Source of the DNA: Paenisporosarcina antarctica
GTDB lineage: Bacteria; Bacillota; Bacilli; Bacillales_A; Planococcaceae
Assembly (NCBI RefSeq): GCF_004367585.1
Contig: NZ_CP038015.1
Location: 3,044,001 to 3,108,000 of the forward strand
DNA: 64,000 bases
Reading direction: 5' to 3'
Both the position numbers and the translations under genes were made by a program. Below, one piece after another: positions 43,242 to 52,267 of this stretch (its first letter is position 1; every line of letters starts with the position of its first letter). The notes below the pieces were generated by a model, which searched no databases, was not told where the DNA came from, and saw nothing but the letters and a program-made list of their open reading frames with translations.

Positions 43242-44621
43242 ATGGAAGAACAAACACGGTCAATTGTTCAACAATCATTAAATGCATTATTAGGAAATGA
43301 ATCATTTTTACCTGAATTACAAGGTGATATGCGCAAAACAGCATTCACTTCCCTCAATGCCATTCTTTCCACACCGAATCAAATACATAAATCATTTTTA
43401 CGCGTCGCGTTAGAGGGCGGAGAAGTAGTACGAATTCCTTCATACCGCGTTCATCACAACGATGCTTTAGGTCCTTATAAAGGAGGAATCCGTTTTCATG
43501 AGACGGTTAATGAAGAGGATGTTGTTAATTTAGCATTTTTAATGACGTTAAAAAACGCCCTTCATAACGTTCCTTTTGGAGGGAGCAAAGGCGGTATCTC
43601 CATCAATCCTAAAGAATTTTCAGAAAAAGAATTACAACTCATTTGTGTAAATTACGTACGCTATTTCAATAACGTATTAGGACCAGATAAAGATATTCCA
43701 GCACCTGATGTTGGCTCAGGAGAACGTGAAATGGATTGGATGATGGCTGAGTATAAAAAAATTAATCCAGGAAGTCAGTACCTAGGCAGTTTCACAGGAA
43801 AAAGCATTGTAAATGGCGGCTCTTTAGGTCGTCGTGAAGCTACAGGGAAAGGCGTATACTTTTCATTCCGCTATTTATTGCATGACTATGTCATAGCAAA
43901 TGAAAAGGCATTGGCAACTTCAACAAATCCATTTGCCAAAACTGCTCTCGATTTCATGAATCGCCCCTTGACTGTAGCCGTCCAAGGATTTGGGAACGTC
44001 GGTGCAGTTACTGCATTAGAAGCATCTCAGTGTAAGTATATTCACAATAAAGTTGTTGCTGTTAGTGACCGCAATGTGACTTTATTTAACGCTGATGGAC
44101 TAGATATCCCTGCACTTATTGACTTTATTGCGAACAATCAAGGCGACTTGCCAACATCTGTAGAACAGCTAACAGAAATAAGCGTACGTGCCGAAATTCA
44201 ATCACGCGAAGATATTTTAACGATGAATGTCGATGTATTATTTTTAGCAGCACTTGAAAACCAATTACATGATCAAAATAAAACAGAAGTAAAAGCGCGC
44301 ATCATTGTTGAAGGTGCAAATGCTCCAACTACTCAAGAAGCTGATGATTATTTAAGTAATAAAGGAGTAATTATCATCCCTGATATTTTAGCGAATGCAG
44401 GTGGTGTCATTGTTTCTTATTTAGAATGGTTACAAGGTCGCGAAACACAATTCTACACAGAGGAACAAGTCCATAATCAATTATTCGAGAAAATGAAGCA
44501 CACTTTAGATGGTATTCTTCCACAATATTTCGGTGATCCTTTCCCACTTCGTCAAAATTGCTATATTCACTCAGTCACTCGTCTATCTACCGTTTTATAC
44601 AAACAAGGGCAGCTATATTAA
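43242..44621 (+). CDS. gdhA: Glutamate dehydrogenase (Glu/Leu/Phe/Val family)
   Basis: The 459-residue enzyme interconverts glutamate and 2-oxoglutarate plus ammonia. Substrate and catalytic motifs are present: ALGPYKGGIRFH, VPFGGSKGGI (catalytic Lys region), PAPDVGSGEREMDWM, and the Rossmann fold VAVQGFGNVGAVTA. The length of about 450 and the GxGxxGA pattern fit the hexameric family, closer to the 450-residue class than to RocG/GudB (about 425). The ATG at 43242 is used because GGAGG lies about seven bases upstream; the GTG at 43233 overlaps that site. Cofactor choice is not certain. Divergent from the beta-alanine aminotransferase, with which it could be jointly regulated. Confidence 0.88.
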   Translation: MEEQTRSIVQQSLNALLGNESFLPELQGDMRKTAFTSLNAILSTPNQIHKSFLRVALEGGEVVRIPSYRVHHNDALGPYKGGIRFHETVNEEDVVNLAFLMTLKNALHNVPFGGSKGGISINPKEFSEKELQLICVNYVRYFNNVLGPDKDIPAPDVGSGEREMDWMMAEYKKINPGSQYLGSFTGKSIVNGGSLGRREATGKGVYFSFRYLLHDYVIANEKALATSTNPFAKTALDFMNRPLTVAVQGFGNVGAVTALEASQCKYIHNKVVAVSDRNVTLFNADGLDIPALIDFIANNQGDLPTSVEQLTEISVRAEIQSREDILTMNVDVLFLAALENQLHDQNKTEVKARIIVEGANAPTTQEADDYLSNKGVIIIPDILANAGGVIVSYLEWLQGRETQFYTEEQVHNQLFEKMKHTLDGILPQYFGDPFPLRQNCYIHSVTRLSTVLYKQGQLY

Positions 44622-44669
44622 ACGTCTATTCTTAGTACCTGCTCTTCACTAAAATGAGGTGAACTTGAG

Positions 44670-45503
44670 ATGAAGAAAATTGCTATTGTAACTGGGGCAA
44701 ACTCTGGAATGGGTCTTGCCACAACGATTGAACTTGCTAAACAAGGATTTCATGTCGTAATGATGTGCCGTAATGAGCAAAAAGGACTTATAGCATTAAA
44801 AGATGCAATCTCACAAAGTCAATCAAGTTCAATTGAACTTATCAATGGAGATCTTGGTTCATTCGAAAGCATTCGGAAATTCACAGATACTTTCCATGCA
44901 AAGTTTGATCATGTAGATGTCCTCATTAATAATGCTGGTGTCGTAAATATTAAGCGTGAAATCACTTCAGAAGGACACGAAGCCCAGCTAGGGGTAAATC
45001 ACTTAGGTCATTTTTATTTAACACAATTACTGTTGGATGACTTGAAACGCTCAGTACAAGGACGAGTTATCGTGGTCTCTTCTGGTGCTCACAAATGGGG
45101 CAAAATAGATATACAGAATATGGACATGTCCCGTGGATATAATGTAATGAAAGGATATGGTCGTTCTAAATTAGCAAATTTACTCTTTATGCATGAGTTC
45201 ACTAAAATACTAGAAGGAACGAACGTGACGATAAATGCGGTACATCCTGGAGCTGTTTCAACAAATATAGGGATTGATCGAAAAACCGATTTCGGACGCA
45301 TTTTAGTTAAATTGTTAAAACCCTTCTTTTTGACTCCAACACAAGGTGCACGTACTGCAGTATTTTTAGCAACTAGCGAAGAACTATCTACTGTAAGTGG
45401 ACGGTATTTTTATCAAATGAAAGAAGCTCCTATGTCAAAGCTCGCACAAGACCCATATCTCGCAAAAGGTCTATGGTTATGGAGTGAGCAACAAATTCGC
45501 TGA
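44670..45503 (+). CDS. Short-chain dehydrogenase/reductase (retinol dehydrogenase-like)
   Basis: This 277-residue SDR has the cofactor motif TGANSGMGLA (TGxxxGxG), NNAG at about residue 89, a catalytic Ser in VVSSGAHKWG and YGRSK as the YxxxK active site. The arginine after the glycine motif (MMCRNEQKG) suggests NADPH. Similarity is to the classical RDH-like SDRs; the substrate is unknown. ATG with GAGGTGA eight bases upstream. It begins 48 bases after gdh and may be co-transcribed with it, ending at the terminator at 45541. Confidence 0.85.
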   Translation: MKKIAIVTGANSGMGLATTIELAKQGFHVVMMCRNEQKGLIALKDAISQSQSSSIELINGDLGSFESIRKFTDTFHAKFDHVDVLINNAGVVNIKREITSEGHEAQLGVNHLGHFYLTQLLLDDLKRSVQGRVIVVSSGAHKWGKIDIQNMDMSRGYNVMKGYGRSKLANLLFMHEFTKILEGTNVTINAVHPGAVSTNIGIDRKTDFGRILVKLLKPFFLTPTQGARTAVFLATSEELSTVSGRYFYQMKEAPMSKLAQDPYLAKGLWLWSEQQIR

Positions 45504-45540
45504 TTTTCAAAGCAATATGTATCAAGGTGACCTCAATAGT

Positions 45541-45590
45541 AAAAATGACTCAAAACGTCGTTATATAACGATGTTTTGAGTCATTTTATT
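45541..45590. terminator. Bidirectional terminator
   Basis: AAAATGACTCAAAACGTCGTTA pairs with its near-complement ending TTTTGAGTCATTTT. It sits between the convergent SDR gene and the small membrane protein gene. Confidence 0.85.
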
Positions 45591-45597
45591 TAATTAA

Positions 45598-45849
45598 CTA
45601 CAACATTTTAGTTTTATCTTGTATCGCTAACAATACTGGATCTTCCGTCTTCGTATAATCCAACTTCATTTTTTCTAGTTCTAGTCTCATTTTTTCAGTT
45701 TCTACAACAAAATTTTCCTGTTTCACCTTTTCAAGTTCTAACTCCACATTTAGCATTTTAGCTTTCACCTTATTATTGTCTTTCATGTATTCCGTAATAA
45801 TTCCAAAAATTGCAATTATAGAGAACATAACTATCGCGACGGTTACCAT
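45598..45849 (-). CDS. Small membrane-anchored coiled-coil protein
   Basis: The 83-residue protein has one N-terminal transmembrane segment (TVAIVMFSIIAIFGIITEYM) and then a heptad-rich charged helix (KMLNVELELEKVKQENFVVE and on to EKMKLDY), a clear coiled coil facing the cytoplasm. I do not recognise a named family, though similar small Bacillus proteins exist. ATG with GAGGTGA seven bases upstream. Monocistronic. It may multimerise or anchor a partner to the membrane. Confidence 0.65.
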   Translation of the reverse strand: MVTVAIVMFSIIAIFGIITEYMKDNNKVKAKMLNVELELEKVKQENFVVETEKMRLELEKMKLDYTKTEDPVLLAIQDKTKML

Positions 45850-45999
45850 AATTCACCTCTTTTTTACTATTTCAAAAAGATTTCTGTGTCATAATTTGTT
45901 TACACTTTTAAAATCTCTTCACTTATTACTTGTATTTACGTTTTTAATTGGAAATAGTTTCAATTAAAATAAATTCTGCTTTTAGATTCAAAAAGATAA

Positions 46000-46053
46000 A
46001 TAAGTGCTAGGCAACTTGAGTTTATACTGAACTCAAGACGCCTAGCACTTTAT
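46000..46053 (-). terminator. Terminator of the CoA-transferase gene
   Basis: AAGTGCTAGGC pairs with GCCTAGCACTT, with an inner CTTGAGTT / AACTCAAG stem. On the minus strand it is 22 bases after the stop. Confidence 0.75.
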
Positions 46054-46075
46054 ACTTCATAAATAGTCATACTTT

Positions 46076-47350
46076 TTACTTTCTAATAATGCCTCTTTCA
46101 AGTGCTTGTTCAGTTAGTTCGTCTCTGAATTTTGGATGTGCGATACTAATTAATTGTTTCGCGCGATCACTGATAGATCGACCATGAAGACGCGCGATAC
46201 CGTATTCGGTTACGACGTTATCAACATCATTTTTACCAGTTGTCACAACCGAGCCTGGTGTTAAATCCAGTTTAATTCTAGAAATCGTGTCATTTTTGGC
46301 TGTGGAATGCATACAAATAAAACCTTTTCCATTTTCCGCAAAACGTACTCCTCGCGCAAAATCAATTTGCCCTCCACTGGATGAATAATATTTTCCACCG
46401 ACCGTTTCGGATGCACATTGACCAAATAAATCAACTTCAGTTGTCGCGTTAATGGATACAATATTCTCTTCTTTGGCAATTTCACGAGGATCGTTGACTA
46501 TACTTACAGGTAAAAACTCTATAGTAGAGTTGTTATGAATAAAGTCATACAAACGCTTTGTTCCATATGCGAATGTTGCAACAATTTTACCTTTATTGGT
46601 GAATTTTTTCGTGCCATCAATAGCACCTGCTTCGAATAAGTCTACAATTCCATCTGGCAACATTTCTGTATGTATACCGAGATTTCTATGGTTTTTCAAT
46701 AAACTCATTACTGCATTTGGAACTGATCCTATTCCGATTTGAAGTGTATCTCCATCTTGAATATCAGCAGCTACTTTTTCCGCAATTCGCATATCTTTTT
46801 CCCCTATTTCAGGAACTACTTCTTCAGCTAATGGAGTATCGTGCTCCACGTATCCAGCAATTTGACTAATATGAATTTGGTTATGTCCAAAAGTACGCGG
46901 CATATTGCGATTCACTTCTAATACGAAGGGAACTTTCCCAATAAACTCGGCTATATAATCGGCTTGTGTGCCTAGCGAAAAATAGCCATGCTCGTCCATT
47001 GGCGTAGCTACTGAAAAAATCATCGACATCTTAGTTACTTTTGACAGCATGCGTGGAACTTCATGAAAATTATTTGGTACTAAGTCTATTTTAGCTTGTT
47101 GGTAGGTTTTTCGCGTTGCTCCACTTAAAAAATAAGACACATGTGTTAGTTGTCCTGGCATCTCACCCATAATATATTTCCGAGGGTGCAGCGCCAACAT
47201 TTGATGAATTTTCACACCATTTAATTCACTTGCATGTTCTTCTAAAATATCCAATAAGCGAATTGGCTCACCATTTGCAATTGGAATAATGATGTCAGCT
47301 TCTTTTTCAATTAACCCAATAAATTTTTTCACATCTAATAATTTAGTCAA
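46076..47350 (-). CDS. Acetyl-CoA hydrolase/transferase family (4-hydroxybutyrate CoA-transferase-like)
   Basis: This 424-residue CoA-transferase has both halves of the family fold. The catalytic glutamate is in GIHTEMLPDGIVDL, and GQIDFARGVRFAENGKGF forms part of the CoA site; GDTLQIGIGSVPNAVM is the conserved glycine loop. It moves CoA between acetyl-CoA and a short acid (butyrate, propionate or 4-hydroxybutyrate); the substrate is not decidable. The start is TTG with AGGAG nine bases upstream. Monocistronic, not adjacent to butyrate or succinate genes. Confidence 0.87.
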   Translation of the reverse strand: MTKLLDVKKFIGLIEKEADIIIPIANGEPIRLLDILEEHASELNGVKIHQMLALHPRKYIMGEMPGQLTHVSYFLSGATRKTYQQAKIDLVPNNFHEVPRMLSKVTKMSMIFSVATPMDEHGYFSLGTQADYIAEFIGKVPFVLEVNRNMPRTFGHNQIHISQIAGYVEHDTPLAEEVVPEIGEKDMRIAEKVAADIQDGDTLQIGIGSVPNAVMSLLKNHRNLGIHTEMLPDGIVDLFEAGAIDGTKKFTNKGKIVATFAYGTKRLYDFIHNNSTIEFLPVSIVNDPREIAKEENIVSINATTEVDLFGQCASETVGGKYYSSSGGQIDFARGVRFAENGKGFICMHSTAKNDTISRIKLDLTPGSVVTTGKNDVDNVVTEYGIARLHGRSISDRAKQLISIAHPKFRDELTEQALERGIIRK

Positions 47351-47542
47351 AATTGTTCACTCCTATCTAAACTCTATGTATTACTGTAGCATACGTACGT
47401 TACATTTTTTAATCCTAAATATCTTAAGAAAAGTAGGGAAACTTATCTAATAAGTTTGATTATCTCAAATATTTCGTATCGATTAATGATAATCACAAAA
47501 AAATGGTTAAGTACCTTCTATCTACTAAACAACATGACCTAT

Positions 47543-47571
47543 ATGACACTTGTCATGGTTGTCACTTGACG
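47543..47571 (+). promoter_or_regulatory. Palindrome upstream of des, candidate DesR operator
   Basis: ATGACACTTGTCAT (47543-47556) is a perfect 6-2-6 palindrome, preceded by CATGAC and followed by TGTCACTTGACG, so TGAC/GTCA half-sites recur. It lies about 110 bases before des. B. subtilis DesR binds GTCAT/ATGAC-type sites upstream of des, and desK-desR lie 2-4 kb away here. Assignment is inferred. Confidence 0.5.
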
Positions 47572-47665
47572 TTTATGTCTTTTATTATCTGCTCCTAATC
47601 CCTATTCTTAATGTAACAAGATTTTTAGTAAAAAAATTCAAATATATTTTTTCCAGGAGGACGTT

Positions 47666-48685
47666 ATGAGTAAAGAAAAAACAATGCAGTTACGCAAATT
47701 AATAGCACCATTTGAAAAATCTGATACGACAGCAAGTGTAAAACAAATCATTAACTCGATTCCCCCATTTTTCATCCTTTGGTTCTTGGCTTATCAGAGT
47801 TTAGAAATTTCAGTATTCCTTACAGTAGCATTAGCGATAGTAGCATCAGGGTTTGTCATTCGAATTTTCATCATTTTTCACGATTGTACCCATGGTTCAT
47901 TCTTTAAAAGTAAAAAGGCAAATGCAATTTTAGGAACCATTACTGGAATCATTACCCTTTTCGCCTTCGAAAAGTGGAAACGTGATCATTCTATTCATCA
48001 TGCAACAAGCAGTAACTTAGACAAACGCGGAACTGGCGATGTATGGGTTATGACGATTGATGAGTATATTGAAGCTTCACCAGGTCGTCGATTCGGTTAC
48101 CGTTTATATCGCAATCCACTTGTGATGTTCGGTTTAGGTCCATTATTTTTATATTTAGTTTCAAACCGTTTCAATCGTAAAGATGCACGTAAAAAAGAAA
48201 AAATGAATACGTACTTAATCAACGTAGCAATCGTTGCTTTGTATGGCTTCATGATTTGGTTAGTTGGCATCCAAGCATTCGCAATCATTCAAGGGACTCT
48301 ATTGATTGTTGCAGGATCACTTGGTATTTGGTTATTTTATGTTCAACACCAATTTGAAGATTCGTACTTCGTAGAAGAAGAAGAATGGGATTACGTAAAA
48401 GCTGCGGTTGACGGCAGTTCATTTTATAAATTACCAAAAGTACTTCAATGGTTAACTGGTAACATTGGTTATCACCATGTGCACCATTTAAGCCCACGTA
48501 TTCCGAACTATAAATTAGAACAGGCACATGAGTCTTCACCACCACTTCACCAAGCAACAACTATAAACTTGAAAACAAGTTTGAAATCGTTTAATTTCCG
48601 TCTATATGATGAATCGAAGAAAACGTTCGTTACATTTAAAGATGTTAAGCATTTGTTAAATGCTAAAACTTCTAATCAAAATTAA
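47666..48685 (+). CDS. des: Membrane acyl-lipid fatty acid desaturase
   Basis: This 339-residue, multi-pass diiron enzyme introduces a double bond into phospholipid acyl chains at low temperature. The three histidine boxes are complete: HDCTH (near residue 74), HSIHH (near 108) and HHVHH (near 272). Four hydrophobic segments flank them. It closely resembles B. subtilis Des, a delta-5 desaturase. ATG with AGGAGG seven bases upstream. It ends in a strong terminator. Its likely regulator pair desK-desR is 1.8 kb downstream, separated by czcD; in B. subtilis the three genes are contiguous. Confidence 0.93.
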   Translation: MSKEKTMQLRKLIAPFEKSDTTASVKQIINSIPPFFILWFLAYQSLEISVFLTVALAIVASGFVIRIFIIFHDCTHGSFFKSKKANAILGTITGIITLFAFEKWKRDHSIHHATSSNLDKRGTGDVWVMTIDEYIEASPGRRFGYRLYRNPLVMFGLGPLFLYLVSNRFNRKDARKKEKMNTYLINVAIVALYGFMIWLVGIQAFAIIQGTLLIVAGSLGIWLFYVQHQFEDSYFVEEEEWDYVKAAVDGSSFYKLPKVLQWLTGNIGYHHVHHLSPRIPNYKLEQAHESSPPLHQATTINLKTSLKSFNFRLYDESKKTFVTFKDVKHLLNAKTSNQN

Positions 48686-48701
48686 ACAAAAACTTTATAA
48701 G

Positions 48702-48745
48702 ACACCGATTGCAGTGACATTGTCACTGCAATCGGTGTTTTTCGT
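48702..48745 (+). terminator. Terminator of des
   Basis: ACACCGATTGCAGTGACA pairs with TGTCACTGCAATCGGTGT around a single base to three-base loop, followed by TTTTTC. Confidence 0.9.
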
Positions 48746-49071
48746 ATTTTTCAGATAATCCTTCAATTCCCTTCGGCATGTGTACGCCCGTCGCTCGCTG
48801 GAGCTCTTATATTCGTAGCAAGGGAAACCTTGTCCCAATCATAGGTAGGTTATTTACATTTATTCAAAGTTCTTCAGGAAAAAATCTCTGATATTTCTTC
48901 AATACACTTTGGTTCATTGTATAGGTGACGAATAGATTTCACATTCGATTTAACATATTCCAGAAATGGGTCAGGTCAGATAATCGTACGTTAAACAAAA
49001 CTGCCTGTTTATTGAAGAAGAGAACGATTGCAAAAGTATTTAAAGAAGCTTCTGCTAAAAAACAAAATATC

Positions 49072-49116
49072 AAACGCCTTATCAGAAATTCAATGTGCGA
49101 TAAGGCGTTTTTATAT
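49072..49116 (+). terminator. Orphan terminator in the des-czcD gap
   Basis: AAACGCCTTATC pairs with GATAAGGCGTTT around 15 bases, then TTTAT. No gene ends on the plus strand here; on the minus strand it lies about 80 bases after the czcD stop and may stop czcD less efficiently. The 48.75-49.19 kb gap holds no supported gene; a short plus-strand frame over it lacks a ribosome site. Confidence 0.55.
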
Positions 49117-49192
49117 GCATAACTTTGATGTGATTTCTACAGCAAAATGCGACTTACCACTTAATTTAGTAATAATAATCATCACAATTAAA

Positions 49193-50089
49193 TTAAATGT
49201 GCAGTTCGGGATGTATAAGGTTAGGTTTTTCAATTTGAATGGTAGTGTGCTCAATTTTATATCTATCGAGGACTAAATGAATGGCTCTTTGCAGAATGAC
49301 TTGTTCATCTTCATTTTCATTTATGACTATATGGCAACTTAACGAATCCATACCGGAAGTAATAGTCCAAATATGTAGATCATGTACATCAAGAACTCCA
49401 TCAATATCCTTTAGCAGTTGCAATGTCTCGTCTTTATCCAATGTGGAAGGTGTGCCTTCCATCAAAATGTGAATGCTTTGCTTAAGAACTCCCCAAGCAC
49501 TTTTAAGAATTAAGAGAGCTACAAGGACGGAGATTATAGGGTCCGCAATGTACCAATCAAATGCCAACATGAAGATACCTGCAACGATTGCACCAACTGA
49601 TCCAAGGGCATCGCCGATTATGTGCACATATGCGCTCTTCATATTAATGTTTCCCTTTACATCTGCTTTTTTCAGTAGAGAAAAAGCACTGAGTGCGTTG
49701 GCGATTAGTCCAATACATGCAATCAAAATCATGGTACCGCTCGAGACCGATGGGGGTTCGTTAAAACGCTGAATGGCCTCGTAAATAATGAAGCCTGAAA
49801 TTAAAAATAACGTGATGCCATTGAACAAGGCAGCAAGAATTTCAAACCTGTAATAGCCATATGTCTTACTAGGAGATGGCGGCCGATTGGCAAACCATAA
49901 GGCTACAAGACTTAATGCAAGAGAACTTGCGTCGGAAAGCATGTGACCGCTGTCAGATAACAATGCTAAGCTGTTTGTGAAAAGTCCACCAAAAAATTCT
50001 AATACCATAATACCTGTAGTAATAGTGAGTGCAATGATGAGCCCTTTTTTATTTCCTTCTCTTTGATCACTCAAGTGATTGTGCCCCAC
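49193..50089 (-). CDS. czcD: Cation diffusion facilitator CzcD
   Basis: This 298-residue CDF exporter has six membrane segments and a cytoplasmic ferredoxin-like domain. TM2 has the signature ALLSDSGHMLSDASSL with the HxxxD metal site; TM5 has HIIGDALGSVGA, giving the second half. Metals exported would be Zn, Cd or Co against H+ or K+. The C-terminal domain contains DVHDLHIWTITSG. The start is GTG at 50089 (MGHNHLSD), as in B. subtilis CzcD, with GAGGTGA about seven bases upstream; the GTG at 50098 overlaps that site. It is inserted, in opposite orientation, between des and desKR. Confidence 0.9.
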   Translation of the reverse strand: MGHNHLSDQREGNKKGLIIALTITTGIMVLEFFGGLFTNSLALLSDSGHMLSDASSLALSLVALWFANRPPSPSKTYGYYRFEILAALFNGITLFLISGFIIYEAIQRFNEPPSVSSGTMILIACIGLIANALSAFSLLKKADVKGNINMKSAYVHIIGDALGSVGAIVAGIFMLAFDWYIADPIISVLVALLILKSAWGVLKQSIHILMEGTPSTLDKDETLQLLKDIDGVLDVHDLHIWTITSGMDSLSCHIVINENEDEQVILQRAIHLVLDRYKIEHTTIQIEKPNLIHPELHI

Positions 50090-50404
50090 GATGATCACCT
50101 CATTCTCTTTCGGTTATCTTCTATACATAATTGACTTGACTAAATCAAATTGCTTTTATTTTGTAATATACTTTCCTACAGAAAAACCGGGAACAAACTG
50201 TCTATGCAATATTTCCTCAGTTCGCTCTCTTTAAACATTTACCTTTTTTAAAGTTATCCAGGCTTTATAAGTAAAACAGTTGAATTAAAACCAGTTGCCC
50301 ATATAATATTGTTAACTTGAAGATTGCTTTGTTCATCAAATATTATAATTAGATTAAGTAAGTTCCCATGAATAAGCATTCATATTAAGATAAATTACAT
50401 ACAC

Positions 50405-50437
50405 GAAAAACCATTCCGCTAAAGGAATGGTTTTTCT
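50405..50437. terminator. Hairpin with T-run directly upstream of desK
   Basis: AAAAACCATTCC pairs with GGAATGGTTTTT around GCTAAA, followed by TTTTTC-type sequence. It ends about 50 bases before the desK start; a candidate promoter (TTGAAG 50317, TATTAT 50341) lies upstream. This could be an attenuator or end a short RNA. The remaining gap (50090-50316) shows nothing else. Confidence 0.5.
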
Positions 50438-50488
50438 GTCTGTTATACTATTCTCAAGTCTATTGTTCATGAAATTATGGAGGTATAT

Positions 50489-51625
50489 ATGCAAAATTGG
50501 TATCAAATTTTCCCTAAAAACCCTTATGTCAGTATTTATATTTGGATTATATTTTGTGTTTTACCATTGTTCTATATTTTCAAATCGTATTCACCATCGG
50601 AAAGTTTTCTAGGATTACTTTTAGTATTAGCATTCTTTTTAACCTATCGACAATCATTCATTTCTAGAGGCTGGCGCATGTACGTTTGGATTGCTTGTCA
50701 AATTGCCATTAGCATTACGTTAATCATCTTGTTTGGATACCTTTACTTTTCTTTATTCTTAGCCTTTTTTATCGGCAACATTCGTAACAAAGCAGGATTT
50801 ATCACGATGTATGTCGTTCACCTCGTCACAACGATTGTGTCTGTTAGTATTGGATTTTTCACTCAGTCCGATATATTTGTATCTCAGTTCCCTTTTATTC
50901 TAATCGGTGTAATTGGCGTTATTTTATTGCCTTTTAATTCGTACAATCGTAATAAACAAGAGCAGCTTGAAGGTCAATTAGAAGATGCTAACAAACGGAT
51001 TTCAAAATTGCTTGTCATTCAGGAACGTCAACGAATTGCGCGGGATTTACACGATACATTAGGACAAAAGCTATCTTTAATAGGGTTAAAAAGTGATTTA
51101 GCGAGCAAAGTCATCGAAAAAGATCCTCTTCGAGCAAAAGCTGAGCTTCGTGATATTAACTACACCGCCCGTATTGCGTTAAAAGAAGTGCGTGAACTTG
51201 TTTCTAATATGCGCGCAGGTAAATTAGAAGATGAACTTTTACGTGTACAACAAATCTTAAAAGCAGCTGAAATTGATTTTCGTGTAAAAGGAAATCCAGG
51301 GTTAAGAGATACACCTTTGCTCGTTGAAAATGTGTTAAGTATGTGTTTAAAAGAAGCGGTCACTAATGTTGTAAAACATAGTAACGCCACATTTTGTCAT
51401 GTATTGATTAAACAAACACAAAATGAATTATTTCTTCAAATACAAGATAATGGAATTGGATTTGAGGCGCATACCCAATTTTCAGAAGGAAATGGGTTAC
51501 GCGGAATGAAAGAACGTTTAGAGTTCGTTAATGGGTTATTAGAAATTTCAGGAGTTGGTGGCACAACCCTTAATATTCGTATCCCACACGTCATCTTACA
51601 ATCGGTTAAGGAGGAATTATCATGA
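50489..51625 (+). CDS. desK: Membrane thermosensor histidine kinase DesK
   Basis: This 378-residue sensor has five N-terminal membrane segments (about 14-150), a coiled coil (EQLEGQLEDANKRISKLL), a HisKA_3 phosphoacceptor RIARDLHDTLGQKLS with His188 (the same number as in B. subtilis DesK), and an ATPase with NVLSMCLKEAVTNVVKHS and DNGIGF then GNGLRGMKERLE. It senses membrane order and drives desaturase expression in the cold. The ATG at 50489 is chosen: GGAGG lies about six bases upstream and overlaps the ATG at 50477. Its stop overlaps the desR start by four bases. Confidence 0.92.
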   Translation: MQNWYQIFPKNPYVSIYIWIIFCVLPLFYIFKSYSPSESFLGLLLVLAFFLTYRQSFISRGWRMYVWIACQIAISITLIILFGYLYFSLFLAFFIGNIRNKAGFITMYVVHLVTTIVSVSIGFFTQSDIFVSQFPFILIGVIGVILLPFNSYNRNKQEQLEGQLEDANKRISKLLVIQERQRIARDLHDTLGQKLSLIGLKSDLASKVIEKDPLRAKAELRDINYTARIALKEVRELVSNMRAGKLEDELLRVQQILKAAEIDFRVKGNPGLRDTPLLVENVLSMCLKEAVTNVVKHSNATFCHVLIKQTQNELFLQIQDNGIGFEAHTQFSEGNGLRGMKERLEFVNGLLEISGVGGTTLNIRIPHVILQSVKEELS

Positions 51626-52224
51626 TTCGTATTGTACTAGCAGAAGATCAACGTATGTTACTTGGTGCACTTGGTTCATTACTAGATTTGGAGGATGACA
51701 TGGAGGTTGTTGGAAAAGCTTCTAACGGAGTTGAAGTTCTTACTTTGGTTCACCAACTAAATCCAGATGTCTGCATCATGGATATTGAAATGCCTTCCAA
51801 AACTGGTTTAGATGCTGCTGAAGAGTTAAAGGAACATGAATGCAAAGTAATCATTCTCACTACTTTTGCTCGTTCAGGGTACTTTGAGCGAGCACGAAAA
51901 GCAAATGTTATGGGATATTTATTAAAAGACAGTCCGAGTGAAGATTTAGCTAAATCCATCCGTAGTATTATGGAAGGACGTCGCGTCTATGCTCCTGAAC
52001 TTATAGACCTTGCTTTTAGTGGCGAAGATAACCCTTTAACTGAGCGTGAGCACCAAGTTCTAGAACTCATTGCAGACGGAAAAAACACGAAGGAAATTGC
52101 AAGTCAAATGTACATTACAACTGGAACTGTCAGAAACTATATTTCCGTAATATTAGATAAATTGGACGTCAGTAATCGCATTGAAGCGATTTCAAGATTT
52201 AAAGAAAAAGGATGGTTTAAGTAA
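51622..52224 (+). CDS. desR: Response regulator DesR (NarL/LuxR type)
   Basis: The 200-residue partner of DesK has a receiver domain with the acidic pair in LAEDQ, phosphoacceptor Asp54 in CIMDIEMPSKTG, Thr in ILTTFAR and Lys in LLKDSPSE. A C-terminal LuxR-type helix-turn-helix (LTEREHQVLELIADGKNTKE to DVSNRIEAI) follows. When phosphorylated it activates des. ATG overlaps the desK stop (ATGA), with AAGGAGG upstream inside desK. The palindrome at 47543 is a candidate target. Confidence 0.93.
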   Translation: MIRIVLAEDQRMLLGALGSLLDLEDDMEVVGKASNGVEVLTLVHQLNPDVCIMDIEMPSKTGLDAAEELKEHECKVIILTTFARSGYFERARKANVMGYLLKDSPSEDLAKSIRSIMEGRRVYAPELIDLAFSGEDNPLTEREHQVLELIADGKNTKEIASQMYITTGTVRNYISVILDKLDVSNRIEAISRFKEKGWFK

Positions 52225-52267
52225 GCACATCCTTTTGGAGATGCTTACTTTATCTTTATTCCTTACG

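Noticed and set aside
48925-49122. 65-codon plus-strand frame rich in Lys before the orphan terminator
   Set aside because: No ribosome site, poor codon pattern, and it reads through the terminator stem.
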